Shown: one piece after another, positions 15,830-24,019 of the stretch
Position numbering within the stretch: position 1 is the stretch's first letter
Layout: each line of letters begins with the position of its first letter
Source of the DNA: Marinococcus luteus
GTDB taxonomy: Bacteria > Bacillota > Bacilli > Bacillales > Marinococcaceae
NCBI RefSeq assembly: GCF_900106595.1
Contig: NZ_FNNC01000001.1
Span: 310,001-374,000, forward strand
Direction of reading: 5' to 3'
DNA: 64,000 bases
Notes under the pieces: generated by a model
What the model saw: only the letters and a program-made list of their open reading frames with translations
What the model was told of the DNA's origin: nothing
Databases searched by the model: none
Made by a program: the position numbers and the translations under genes

Positions 15830-16144
15830 ATGGAGCCAATAGATCTGTTTAAAGCACTTTCGAACGAAACCCGACTAAAGATTCTCTGGTGGCTGAAAGA
15901 ACCTGAAAAACATTTTCCCAAACAGCAGGCCCATCTGCCGAAGGAGGTAAGCATTGAAGGGGGCGTCTGCGTGGGAGATATCCAGGAGAAAGTCCAGGCT
16001 TCCCAGTCCACGGTGTCGCACTATCTGAATATGATGCAGAAGGCCGGGCTGCTGGAATCTGTTCGCTACGGCCAATGGACATATTACAGACGCAATGAAG
16101 ACACGCTTCAACGGCTGGCGGAGTATCTGAAAACAGAAATCTAG
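15830..16144 (+). CDS. ArsR/SmtB family regulator, probably leaderless
   Basis: Winged-helix repressor of 104 residues. Begins MEPIDLFKALSNETRLKILW, then a long insertion (HFPKQQAHLPKEVSIEGGVCVGDI) and the recognition helix in QASQSTVSHYLNMMQKAGLL followed by the wing VRYGQWTYYRRNE. No classical ELCVCDL metal site: one cysteine (GGVCVGDI) remains, so metal sensing is uncertain and a redox or other signal is possible. The ATG at 15821 overlaps the -10 box, so the ATG at 15830, eight bases after it, is the likely start. It has no ribosome site, implying a leaderless mRNA. A terminator overlaps the stop. Confidence 0.88.
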   Translation: MEPIDLFKALSNETRLKILWWLKEPEKHFPKQQAHLPKEVSIEGGVCVGDIQEKVQASQSTVSHYLNMMQKAGLLESVRYGQWTYYRRNEDTLQRLAEYLKTEI

Positions 16145-16167
16145 TCATTCAGGTTTCTGTTTTTTTA
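16131..16167 (+). terminator. Terminator overlapping the arsR stop codon
   Basis: AAACAGAAATCT pairs with AGGTTTCTGTTT (one wobble), followed by a run of T. It isolates the regulator from the MFS gene. Confidence 0.75.
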
Positions 16168-16229
16168 TGGCCCATTAAATCGAAAAATCTAGATATTTAA
16201 TTATAATGAAATGAATTGAGGTTGAAAAA

Positions 16230-17456
16230 ATGAGTGTACATGAACAAGAAAATCATTTGAGCCGCAAACAAAAAGTGCTGGCGTTCACGCTGACGCTGCT
16301 GACGTTTGTGATGGGAACGAGCGAGTTTGTTATTGTCGGGCTGCTTTCAGAAATCTCCTCCGACCTGGGCATACGCCTGGCCACAGCTGGAACGCTCGTA
16401 TCCGGATTCGCAATTGCGTATGCGATCGGCACCCCGGTATTAACCGCCTTTTTAAGCCGGTTTCCTAAATATAACATCATGATTGTCCTGATCATTCTAT
16501 TTATCGCAGGCAATGTGATCAGCGCATTTGCCGGCACGTATGCGGTGCTGCTGTTATCAAGGATTGCTACGGCAATGGTAAGCGGTGTGTTAACGGCCCT
16601 CGCCATGTCGGTGGCAGGGGACACGATGCCAACGGCCAAAAAGCCGGCGGTGATTGCCTCTATTTTCGCTGGTTTTACGATCGCCAACGTGCTGGGCGTG
16701 CCTCTGGGCACGTTTATCGGGCAACTGTCGAACTGGCAGGTAACGTTTTGGGTGACAGCGCTTCTCGGGGTCGTTGCGCTCCTGATTAGTTTAGGCGTGC
16801 TTCCCAAGGATATAAAAAATGAAAAAAGCTCGATCAAAGACCAGGCCGCGCTATTTACGCAGCCGCGGATTCTGTTAGCCTTCTTCATTCCCATTTTCGG
16901 TATCGCCGGCACGTATACGATTTATACGTATATCACGCCGATCATTGAAGACGGGCTGTCGATCCCAAGCAGCTATGTGAGTGTCGTGCTGCTCGGCTAT
17001 GGTGCTTTTTCGATTTTCAGTAACGTGCTGGCAGGAAAAATTGCCAGCCGCAACGGTATCTCGAGGCTCAGGTACGTGTTCGTTGTTCAAAGCGTAGTGC
17101 TGCTTTCGCTGTATTTCACGATGGCCTCCACCATCGCCGGATTAATCAGCATTATGTTGATCGCGGTCATGATTTATGCCATGAACGCCACCATCCAGCT
17201 GTATTTGATGAATCTTGCCGAATTATATTCCCCTTCCGCGAAAGACCTGGCGTCTGCGCTGACGCCCGTCGCCGTAAATGTCGGAATCGCTTTAGGATCT
17301 GCGGCAGGAGGAATCGTAGTGGCAGCGGGAAGCATTGCGTTCCTCCCGTGGGCCGGCGGTTTCTCCGCCCTGATAGCCGCAGGACTGGCTTCGCTGAGCT
17401 ACGGCCTGGATAGAAAGGAAGCGCGAACTCGTACAGAAAGTATTCCGTCTGAATAA
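16230..17456 (+). CDS. MFS efflux transporter, DHA1 (AraJ/PbuE-like)
   Basis: 408 residues with 12 hydrophobic segments. The first helix GTSEFVIVGLLSEISSDLGI is typical of the AraJ/YdhP/PbuE branch of DHA1 efflux pumps (sugars, purine nucleosides, chloramphenicol-like drugs). Loop 2-3 reads LTAFLSRFPK in place of the usual G-x3-D-R-x-G-R motif, also normal for this branch, and GVPLGTFIGQLSNWQVTFW is the motif C/helix 5 region. A TATAAT box lies at 16202-16207 and a TTGAGG ribosome site before the ATG. It may be controlled by the ArsR gene upstream, though no copy of that palindrome was found here. Substrate unknown. Confidence 0.88.
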   Translation: MSVHEQENHLSRKQKVLAFTLTLLTFVMGTSEFVIVGLLSEISSDLGIRLATAGTLVSGFAIAYAIGTPVLTAFLSRFPKYNIMIVLIILFIAGNVISAFAGTYAVLLLSRIATAMVSGVLTALAMSVAGDTMPTAKKPAVIASIFAGFTIANVLGVPLGTFIGQLSNWQVTFWVTALLGVVALLISLGVLPKDIKNEKSSIKDQAALFTQPRILLAFFIPIFGIAGTYTIYTYITPIIEDGLSIPSSYVSVVLLGYGAFSIFSNVLAGKIASRNGISRLRYVFVVQSVVLLSLYFTMASTIAGLISIMLIAVMIYAMNATIQLYLMNLAELYSPSAKDLASALTPVAVNVGIALGSAAGGIVVAAGSIAFLPWAGGFSALIAAGLASLSYGLDRKEARTRTESIPSE

Positions 17457-17474
17457 AAGGAGGATATATTACTG

Positions 17475-17513
17475 AAAAAGCATCTCCGGCTGAAAAGTGG
17501 AGATGCTTTTTTT
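17475..17513 (+). terminator. Rho-independent terminator
   Basis: A 13-bp stem, AAAAAGCATCTCC with GGAGATGCTTTTT, followed by more T. Confidence 0.9.
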
Positions 17514-17579
17514 GATTGGGAGCTGCAGCAATGGGTATAATAAAGCCAAACAATTTGCAGTGAAAGGCGGAGAGAAATA

Positions 17580-18662
17580 ATGGATAAAGCAAAGCAGAAT
17601 GGCGGTAAAATGAAAGCTGTACAGGTGACAGGCTATGGCGGCCTGGATAAGCTGGAGCTCGCAGAGGTCCCTGTTCCAGAACCTAAGGACGGGGAAGTTC
17701 TGGTCAAAGTAAAGGCGTGCGCGATTAATAACACAGAAATCTGGATGAGGGAGGGTGCGTACGGAACCGGAAAAGATTCCGGCTGGCGGCCGGAGGGCGT
17801 CCAGTTCCCGCGCACCCCCGGATCGGATATCACTGGGGAGGTCGTTCAGGCGGGGAGTCGGGAAAACGAAGACCTTCTCGGCAAAAGGGTAGTGTTGTTT
17901 CCGTTCACCTCCAGCGGGGAGGCCGGATTTGAGCATATTTCAGAGGATATGTCTTTTATAGGCTCAGAATACGACGGGGGCTATGCCGAATATGTCGTAT
18001 GGCCGGCCGATCTGTGCTTTGATATGCCTTTATCCAGCTATTCAGACAGCGCTGCCTTCTCGGTGAGCGGACTGACGGCCTGGCATATGGCCCGGCAAAT
18101 CGACATTCAGCCGGGAGAAACGGTTATGGTTACGGGAGCCAATGGAGGGGTCGGCTCGTTAAATGTGCAAATTGCCTCGAAGGTGTTTGGGGCCAGGGTG
18201 ATCGCTCTCACAGGAGGTATGGAGCACGAGGAAAATCTTAAGGCCCTGGGCGCTTCCTGTGTGCTGTCGTACAAATCCGAACGTCTTCAGGAAGAAATTC
18301 TGGAATGGAACGGCGGGCCCGTCGATGCAGTTCTGGACGTAGTTGGGGATGCGCTGTTTTCCCTGTCACTTGAAGTGCTGAAAAAAGGAGGCCGGTTTTG
18401 TACTTCCGGATCCGCCGGGGGGCAGGTGACATCGCTTGATTTACGAACGCTGTATTTAAAGCATATTACAATGTATGGTTCTGTCCTGGGCACAAGAGCA
18501 GAATTTAAAGAATTGATGCAGGCGGTCGCCGATGGACAGATCAAGCCGGTCATCGACAGGTATTTTCCTCTGGAGGAAGCGAAAGAGGCACAGAAATACT
18601 TTAAAAATAAAGGCAAGGCAGGAAAAATCGTTCTGCTTCCTGAAGCTACAGGTTCCCAGTAA
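17580..18662 (+). CDS. Zinc-independent quinone oxidoreductase-like enzyme (MDR superfamily)
   Basis: 360 residues. N-terminal GroES-like domain (MKAVQVTGYGGLDKLELAEV) and Rossmann domain with VTGANGGVGSLNVQIA. The Cys-His-Glu zinc ligands of alcohol dehydrogenases are absent; the position after VKACAINNTEIW carries no H-E pair, which fits NADPH:quinone reductase relatives. The Y-GGYAEYVVWP and VDAVLDVVGD segments are also typical. The ATG at 17580 follows AGGCGGAGAG; a second Met (MKAVQ) at residue 11 could be the native start of the domain, but the first has the ribosome site. Likely a stress or detoxification reductase; the substrate is unknown. Confidence 0.88.
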   Translation: MDKAKQNGGKMKAVQVTGYGGLDKLELAEVPVPEPKDGEVLVKVKACAINNTEIWMREGAYGTGKDSGWRPEGVQFPRTPGSDITGEVVQAGSRENEDLLGKRVVLFPFTSSGEAGFEHISEDMSFIGSEYDGGYAEYVVWPADLCFDMPLSSYSDSAAFSVSGLTAWHMARQIDIQPGETVMVTGANGGVGSLNVQIASKVFGARVIALTGGMEHEENLKALGASCVLSYKSERLQEEILEWNGGPVDAVLDVVGDALFSLSLEVLKKGGRFCTSGSAGGQVTSLDLRTLYLKHITMYGSVLGTRAEFKELMQAVADGQIKPVIDRYFPLEEAKEAQKYFKNKGKAGKIVLLPEATGSQ

Positions 18663-18808
18663 GTGATATGTCCCTTGAGGACAGTCGCCACTTCCGGATA
18701 AATTGCAGCAAATTATTAAACTGGAATCAGTGCCTGTTGAAGGGAGACGTATTTGATAAAGGGCGGCATCGCTTATGAGTCAAAAAATATTTTACGATCC
18801 CACTCACT

Positions 18809-19285
18809 TTATTTTCTATAGTCGTAGTCTGAGTAGTGATTTTTAACGGAGGGAAGAAGAGTAATAATCTGGATTAGGAGTCCGAGCAGAATGTAAAAGA
18901 CGTGGAGAAACACAACTTCCTCAATTAAATACATTTGAACCGTAATCCATCCGATTAAGATAAATCCTATATACAATGAGCTGTTCCATGCCCCGTGTGC
19001 TTCTTTATAAAGGCTTAGCTTTCCCGAAACTCTTAAGGACTTTTCAGAAGCAAGGAAAATCGCCGTAACAACTGGAAGAACGCCCAAGCATGTAAACAAA
19101 ATGATGCCCGGTATCAAAAAATTGTTAAAGGGAGTATTTCTCAGTATTTCTAACGGCATGGACGACATAGAGCCATCAGGAGAAATAATTAAAACTCCGC
19201 CACCAGCCAGGGCGCCAATTCCAAGAAGAAGATGAAAGAAAATTAACATGTAGCAGCCAGCAGTCTTCTGTTTTTTTACAACCAA
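18809..19285 (-). CDS. Four-span membrane protein of unknown function
   Basis: 158 residues with four hydrophobic segments (MLIFFHLLLGIGALAGGGVL, FLIPGIILFTCLGVLPVVTA, SLYIGFILIGWITVQMYLI, FLHVFYILLGLLIQIITLL) and a glycine-rich first helix followed by ISPDGS. The TTG at 19285 is preferred: AGGAGG lies eight bases before it, whereas the GTG at 19294 overlaps AGGAGGTG itself. It is transcribed on the minus strand after the Usp gene (19364-19819) with 78 bases between them and may be cotranscribed. No family recognised. Confidence 0.7.
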   Translation of the reverse strand: MVVKKQKTAGCYMLIFFHLLLGIGALAGGGVLIISPDGSMSSMPLEILRNTPFNNFLIPGIILFTCLGVLPVVTAIFLASEKSLRVSGKLSLYKEAHGAWNSSLYIGFILIGWITVQMYLIEEVVFLHVFYILLGLLIQIITLLPSVKNHYSDYDYRK

Positions 19286-19363
19286 TGAGCTCACCTCCTG
19301 AGAGATATGAAAAACTTGTATTGAGGTTTTGTTGATCCCTCGCTTTTAGAGCACGGTTGTTTA

Positions 19364-19819
19364 TCACGGGGAGGAGGAATGGTTTCGTACGAGAAGAACA
19401 TCGCAACTGGCTGTTCGGGAGGTGTGCTCTGATACACTGCCGAGAATAAACGATTGATCATGGCCCATACCGGAAGCGCCGGCGATTAGCAGATCTGTTA
19501 CAAATGTCTTTGCAATTACTTCAGGTATAACCTCTTTTGGTGATCCTTCCTGGATGAAAATACGTACATCATGAAGCCCGGCGTCTTCCGCCTGTGTTCT
19601 TCCGTGCGCGATGATATCCATGCCTTTTTGAAGCAGGGCATGAAGCATCAGATCCGGGTTCTGATTTCGCAGCTCCTGGAGGGTATGGTCGTCTACGATA
19701 TGGCAAAGGGCGAGCGTGCTGTCATGCTTCTGGGCGGTTTCGATGCCGATGTTCAGAGCAGTATCCGATTCTGTGGAGCCATCAAGGGCAACGAGTATCC
19801 GGCGATAGGGGGCGGGCAT
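19364..19819 (-). CDS. Universal stress protein (UspA family)
   Basis: 151 residues, one Usp domain. Starts PYRRILVALDGSTESDTAL with the nucleotide-binding aspartate. The ATP-type loop G-x2-G-x9-G-S appears as GASGMGHDQSF then ILGSVSEHTSRTA, followed by CDVLLVRN. Such proteins bind ATP and help survival under energy or salt stress. It is one of four Usp genes in this window (others near 21475, 31543 and 33218), unusually dense. Its minus-strand neighbour downstream is the four-span membrane protein. Confidence 0.92.
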   Translation of the reverse strand: MPAPYRRILVALDGSTESDTALNIGIETAQKHDSTLALCHIVDDHTLQELRNQNPDLMLHALLQKGMDIIAHGRTQAEDAGLHDVRIFIQEGSPKEVIPEVIAKTFVTDLLIAGASGMGHDQSFILGSVSEHTSRTASCDVLLVRNHSSSP

Positions 19820-20011
19820 CCGCTTTCTGTCCTTTCTTTATCCGTTCATTCAGGCAGCTTGATACGGCGGTTTTTATAATAATGGTCTCCGGCACCACAA
19901 CGTGGAGGGGGCCAAGGCACAGGAGCATCATCATGTATTTCTCTTCCCGCATTTGACCAGGGAATGAAATAAGAATGTGCAAATAAAGGCAGCAGACTGT
20001 ACTAGCCAGGC

Positions 20012-20335
20012 TTACATGAGAGGGAAATCACTGGAAGCTATGTAATATGTCATCACTTTTTCTGCTGCCGGCATTTGAGGGCATGGAGGCAGAGGGTTGA
20101 TTTCGATCGCTACCACCTTCAGCACTGACTGCCGAAAATTGATTTCATCTCCCAATTCAAAGCAGACTTCCGTATAATCATCGAGAGACAGCTCTTTCTG
20201 AAGTTCCATGGTGGTGCCGATGAACCATAATTCATTTGGCTGGGCGTCATCCACTGCGAGGTACAAGAAGCGGATGATAGAGTATGGCTCTACTTGAAAT
20301 GATTCAGTTGGATGATTCATTTTCATGGGCTCCAT
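20012..20335 (-). CDS. Small acidic protein of unknown function
   Basis: 107 residues beginning MEPMKMNHPTESFQVEPYSI. Beta-rich and acidic (RFLYLAVDDAQPNELWFIGT; SLDDYTEVCFELGDEINFRQ), ends in a proline-rich and aromatic tail. No membrane segment. An AAGGGGACTTACT ribosome site lies before the ATG, which is inside the 3' end of the upstream gene (32-bp overlap), so the two are translated from one mRNA. I do not recognise a family and the coding call rests on the ribosome site, overlap and even composition. Confidence 0.55.
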   Translation of the reverse strand: MEPMKMNHPTESFQVEPYSIIRFLYLAVDDAQPNELWFIGTTMELQKELSLDDYTEVCFELGDEINFRQSVLKVVAIEINPLPPCPQMPAAEKVMTYYIASSDFPLM

Positions 20336-20807
20336 AGTAAGTCCCCTTTCCTGCGGTTGTAACGAACCACTCTCTGGGCCGGGGGCGCCTGGTGTGGGTC
20401 CGGCTTTCGAGAACTCTGGCTTTCTGATGGAGCGACTGGTACTGCCAGAAGATCCGGGAGGTCCACTCTTTCATAGAAGATGCTGTCGGCCGATTATCCG
20501 GAAGAGGAGGAGCAATGGCAGAAGCCCCGTAAAAAAACCGTTTGATTTTTTTACCGGCATGGAGTCCTTGTGCCCCCAGGGCCGTATGGGCAGCATGGTT
20601 CAAGGCGGAAGGGAGAGGGTCCTCGGTAAAAAGAGTGTACTCCTGCCATTCCCGGGGGTGAAAGCAATACATATAAAACGGCAAAACAGCAGCGACTTCG
20701 TTGCTTTGATGAGCCGCTCCCGTCAAAGCTTCTGCTCCTAATGGGATACATCCTCCTGTCACGTAAAACATTTCCTCAAACACGACGTGATTCATTCCGT
20801 ATTCCAT
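20304..20807 (-). CDS. Protein of unknown function, first gene of a two-gene unit
   Basis: 167 residues starting MEYGMNHVVFEEMFYVTGGC. A mixed, moderately hydrophobic front half (VAAVLPFYMYCFHPREWQEY) and a basic C-terminal part (ESRTHTRRPRPREWF). AGGAGACTAATA precedes the ATG. No signal peptide or domain recognised. A 14-bp palindrome lies about 95 bp upstream (20902-20915). It overlaps the 20012-20335 gene, which suggests the products act together. Confidence 0.55.
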   Translation of the reverse strand: MEYGMNHVVFEEMFYVTGGCIPLGAEALTGAAHQSNEVAAVLPFYMYCFHPREWQEYTLFTEDPLPSALNHAAHTALGAQGLHAGKKIKRFFYGASAIAPPLPDNRPTASSMKEWTSRIFWQYQSLHQKARVLESRTHTRRPRPREWFVTTAGKGTYYGAHENESSN

Positions 20808-21474
20808 TATTAGTCTCCTTTAGCAGACGCGAATGTTTTAGATAATTTAATAAATATTTTAGTAATAAGATACTATATTGTTTTAAATTTTATTTGTGTC
20901 TTAAGTCATGACTTATTGCCATTATAGGTTAAAAAAAGTAAATTACAACCACAAAAAACCTTTAGGACCTTGTTCACGAATAAATATGCGTGGAAAATAT
21001 TTATTTATTATGATGTCGCTTTAAAGTGATGAAGTAATATAAAGGAAAGACAGGGACTCTCAAGTTATCTGCGAAGTATATGTCTGGCTGAAAAAAATAT
21101 AGAAAAAATTTTTATAAATATTTTAGAATATAATTCATATTTACAGAAAACGTTCAATTTATCTATTCGTTCAGCCGCCTATAGATGCTCCATTTCTCCA
21201 GGATATTTATGAAAGGTAAAAAGAAGGGCTGTTCCAGACTTACGGACGGCCCTCTTCGTGTACACAAAAAGAAAGGAGTACAGAAAAGGAGAACAGCTCT
21301 GTTTTTTTATGGATTAAGTGTGCAATAGCTAAGAAGGTTATAGTGGAAGAAAAGGGGGGAATGGTTGAATACCATCTATGCTGCATTCAACGATTCAGTG
21401 AGAAGGGCCCCCTTCATAGATAGATAGAAAGAGACGAAGCCCATGGAGCAATTTGAAGAATAAGGAGGAAAAAT
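20808..21474. other. 667-bp AT-rich interval
   Basis: No coding frame with a ribosome site. Contains the palindrome at 20902-20915 and a weak AGAAGGGC/GCCCTCTT hairpin around 21222-21256 without a T tract. It must hold promoters for the divergent 20304-20807 and 21475-21915 genes, but none can be pinpointed. Confidence 0.5.
20902..20915. promoter_or_regulatory. 14-bp perfect palindrome, operator-like
   Basis: TAAGTCATGACTTA, upstream of the minus-strand two-gene unit. Regulator unknown. Confidence 0.4.
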
Positions 21475-21915
21475 ATGAGCCATTATCAACGGATTTTAGT
21501 AGGAATTGACGCTGTCGAGATCCCAACCTACAAGGTGTTCGACGAAGCAAAGGCAATGGCGGCCGAACACGGGGCTACTTTAATCATAGCTTTCGTGTTC
21601 GATCAAAAAAGATACGCGACGCTGGAGCGCATGGACCCCAAGGGAATCGAGCGCCTGCGGACGAAAGCCGCCCTTTATCTCGAAGCTTGCCAGCAGGCTG
21701 CGTGGGCCCAGGGGATCGAGCATGTGGAAACGGTTATGGATTCTGGGGCCCCGAAGAAACGATTAGCGACCGATTTAGCCAGGCGCTACGAGGCGGATGC
21801 TATCATTATAGGCGAAAGCGGTGGAACGCGTCTCGAACGCCTGGTATTTGGCCACACGTCTAAAGCTATCCGCCGAAAAGCGAAATGTGATGTACATGTG
21901 GTGCAAAATAGCTGA
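21475..21915 (+). CDS. Universal stress protein (UspA family), divergent loop
   Basis: 146 residues. Starts YQRILVGIDAVEIPTYKVFD; the nucleotide loop is present as GESGGTRLERLVFGHTSKAI, but the usual G-S-V-S phosphate segment is G-H-T-S here, so ATP binding may differ. Ends CDVHVVQNS. AAGGAGGAAAAAT precedes the ATG. Monocistronic, with a terminator after it. Distinct in sequence from the other Usp copies in the window, so not a recent duplicate. Confidence 0.9.
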   Translation: MSHYQRILVGIDAVEIPTYKVFDEAKAMAAEHGATLIIAFVFDQKRYATLERMDPKGIERLRTKAALYLEACQQAAWAQGIEHVETVMDSGAPKKRLATDLARRYEADAIIIGESGGTRLERLVFGHTSKAIRRKAKCDVHVVQNS

Positions 21916-21940
21916 GGGACTGCTTCTTAGGTGTACGAAA

Positions 21941-21976
21941 AAAGGAAAAGGGCTGATTCGTCTCCCTTTTCCTTTT
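21941..21976 (+). terminator. Terminator after the Usp gene
   Basis: AAAGGAAAAGGG pairs with CCCTTTTCCTTT around an 11-base loop. Confidence 0.75.
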
Positions 21977-22051
21977 GCCATTTTGATTGCTTATATTTGA
22001 AAATAATAAATGAAAACTTATCTTAAGCAGCTACAGACAGAAGGCCCTCAT

Positions 22052-22330
22052 TTAATCGTTATCATCGACTGTTTGAAAATAATGTTTAAGCCTCCGCAGC
22101 CCTTCGGTCAGTTTTTCAAATGAATGAGTGGCCTGGAGGGAAAGGCGAAGGTACTTTTGCTCCGACGATTGTCCTCCGCTGATAAAACGGTCGGAATCCA
22201 GTACATGCACCTGCTGTCATTTAATGTCTTCTTCGACCTCGCCACCCGGGGCCCTGAAGGAAATGGGAAGCCACCGGAAGTAACTGGGCGGAGTGTCCTG
22301 AGGCTGTCCGGCCGGGAAATACGAATCATA
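22052..22330 (-). pseudogene. Remnant of a MocR-type (GntR plus aminotransferase) regulator, C-terminal end only
   Basis: The minus strand reads SYFRWLPISF then GGEVEEDIK, an in-frame TGA (22217-22219), and continues in the same frame QQVHVLDSDRFISGG and KYLRLSLQATHSFEKLTEGL, ending at TAA 22052-22054. This is the conserved C-terminus of the aminotransferase-like domain of MocR/PdxR regulators (hydrophobic FRWLPL, VxVL..RF..GG, YLRLSF, EGLRRL). About 90 codons remain of some 470, there is no start, and one stop interrupts it, so this is a decayed fragment. Its left boundary is only approximate. Confidence 0.65.
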
Positions 22331-22469
22331 TAGGTGGTTTTCCTGCTGAAGCGGGGCTTTTTTTGAAGGAAAGGATACATAGTCTGATTTCTTGTTTTTA
22401 TATCGCGTTTTAAGTATCATTTTTATAGAACATGGAAAAACATATGAAATATACAGTGGAGGAACGATA

Positions 22470-22622
22470 ATGACTACGATATGCACTTCATCAGCGGCAA
22501 AAAGAAGTGCCCTGGGGGAAACCAATGAACCGTGTGTCAATAAGGACACCTCATCTTCCCAGGACGCGGATGATTGGATACGGCGTTGCAGCCGCTGCCG
22601 AGTGGAGGATAGCTTATGTTAA
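22470..22622 (+). CDS. 50-residue ORF translationally coupled to the CNNM gene
   Basis: MTTICTSSAAKRSALGETNE at the start, then a serine/aspartate-rich middle and a cysteine-rich end, RRCSRCRVEDSLC, containing CxxC. A good ribosome site (GGAGGA, five bases before ATG) drives it. Its TAA overlaps the ATG of the CNNM gene, which has no strong ribosome site of its own (GGAGGATAGCTT lies within this ORF). It may serve as a coupling or sensing leader for a metal-related membrane protein; that is inference. No family known. Confidence 0.55.
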   Translation: MTTICTSSAAKRSALGETNEPCVNKDTSSSQDADDWIRRCSRCRVEDSLC

Positions 22623-24019
22623 CGGCGATACTGCTGTTTTTGCTCGGCTGCCTCGTGATTCTTGCGATCATTGCCGCCAACGGGTATTTTGTGGCACAGG
22701 AATTTGCTTATATGTCTGTCGACCGTTCGCGGCTCGGGGCCCTGGCCGATAAAGGGGATAAAGCAGCTCAGCGGGCCCTGATGGTGACTAAACGAACGTC
22801 GTTTATGCTTTCCGGCGCCCAGCTGGGAATTACGGTGACGGGCCTTCTTATCGGTTACGTGGCCGAGCCTCTGGTTGGCCGGAGCCTGGGGGTGCTGCTC
22901 GGCGGCGTCGGTGTTCCGGATGCACTCGGTATCTCAGTGGGAACAGTGTTGGCGTTAACGGTGGCCACGGTGGTGCAGATGGTATTTGGGGAATTGTATC
23001 CGAAGAACCTGGCCATTGCGAATGCGGAGCCGCTGGCAAGATGGCTCGCCTATTCGACGAACATCTACCTGGTCCTGTTCGGGTGGTTGATTACGGTGTT
23101 TGATAAAGCGGCCAACGGTTTCCTGCGACTGTTAAACATTGAACCGGTTCATGATATTGACAGCAGCGCCACCGCACGTGACTTGGAGCACATTGTGGCC
23201 GATTCCCGTGAAAGCGGTGATTTGCCCAAAGAGCTTTCCATCATTCTTGACCGTATTCTCGATTTCCCGCAGCGTGATGTCGAGCATGCGATGGTCCCGC
23301 GTTCACGCGCGGACACAGTGGATCCGGAGATGCCAATTCGTGAGGTGCGGGCGTTGATGGCGGAAGCGCATACCCGCTATCCGGTCATTAACAGCGACGA
23401 CGAGCCTGTCGGTATTGTACATCTGGTGGATGTCCTGACCACGCCCTCGGATAACGAGGCGCCCGTGACAACGATTATGCACCCGCCGCTCGTCCTTCCC
23501 ACCTTGATGTCCCTGCCGGAAGCCCGCCGACGGATGATCGAATCGCAGAACAAACTGGCTTGTATCATTGATGAGTATGGCGGTTTCACCGGTATACTGA
23601 CGTTAGAAGACTTGGCCGAAGAGGTGGTTGGGGAAATCTCCGATGAGCACGACGAGGAGGTCCCGGTCGTTGTCGAATCGAACGGGAAGGACACCTGGCA
23701 GATGCGCGGCGATGTTCATGTGGACGAGGCCGAACGTGAAATCGGCTATCAGCTGCCGCGCGGGGACTATGAAACAGTGGCCGGGATGCTTATCGACCAT
23801 GATGATAAACTTCCGGCTGTCCATGAAACTATCCGGGTGGAACTGCCGCCTGATCCGGGAGACCTCATTGAAGAAGAGCCGGTTCGCCGGTACCTGGAAG
23901 CGCGGATCATGGAGGTGGATCAATGGGTGCCTACCCTCGTCCATCTGAGCCTCGGTGAAGTCGAAGACAGTCGGGACGTGGCAGTGGACCAGTGGAGGAG
24001 GGAGAAGAACCATGACTAA
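22616..24019 (+). CDS. CNNM/CBS-pair/CorC-HlyC membrane protein (hemolysin family)
   Basis: 467 residues. N-terminal CNNM (DUF21) domain with three to four membrane segments (LGCLVILAIIAANGYFVAQE through MVFGELYPKNLAIAN, residues 1-150), two CBS domains (about 220-340: VPRSRADTVD, YPVINSDDEPVGIVHLVDV, IIDEYGGFTGILTLEDLAEE) and a C-terminal CorC/HlyC domain (residues 350-440). The family is linked to magnesium or cobalt export and resistance; 'hemolysin' is historical. The gene and its partner are visibly GC-rich with many GCG, GGC and CGG codons compared with their flanks. The domain layout in a tandem pair resembles actinobacterial gene pairs, suggesting transfer. Confidence 0.9.
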   Translation: MLTAILLFLLGCLVILAIIAANGYFVAQEFAYMSVDRSRLGALADKGDKAAQRALMVTKRTSFMLSGAQLGITVTGLLIGYVAEPLVGRSLGVLLGGVGVPDALGISVGTVLALTVATVVQMVFGELYPKNLAIANAEPLARWLAYSTNIYLVLFGWLITVFDKAANGFLRLLNIEPVHDIDSSATARDLEHIVADSRESGDLPKELSIILDRILDFPQRDVEHAMVPRSRADTVDPEMPIREVRALMAEAHTRYPVINSDDEPVGIVHLVDVLTTPSDNEAPVTTIMHPPLVLPTLMSLPEARRRMIESQNKLACIIDEYGGFTGILTLEDLAEEVVGEISDEHDEEVPVVVESNGKDTWQMRGDVHVDEAEREIGYQLPRGDYETVAGMLIDHDDKLPAVHETIRVELPPDPGDLIEEEPVRRYLEARIMEVDQWVPTLVHLSLGEVEDSRDVAVDQWRREKNHD

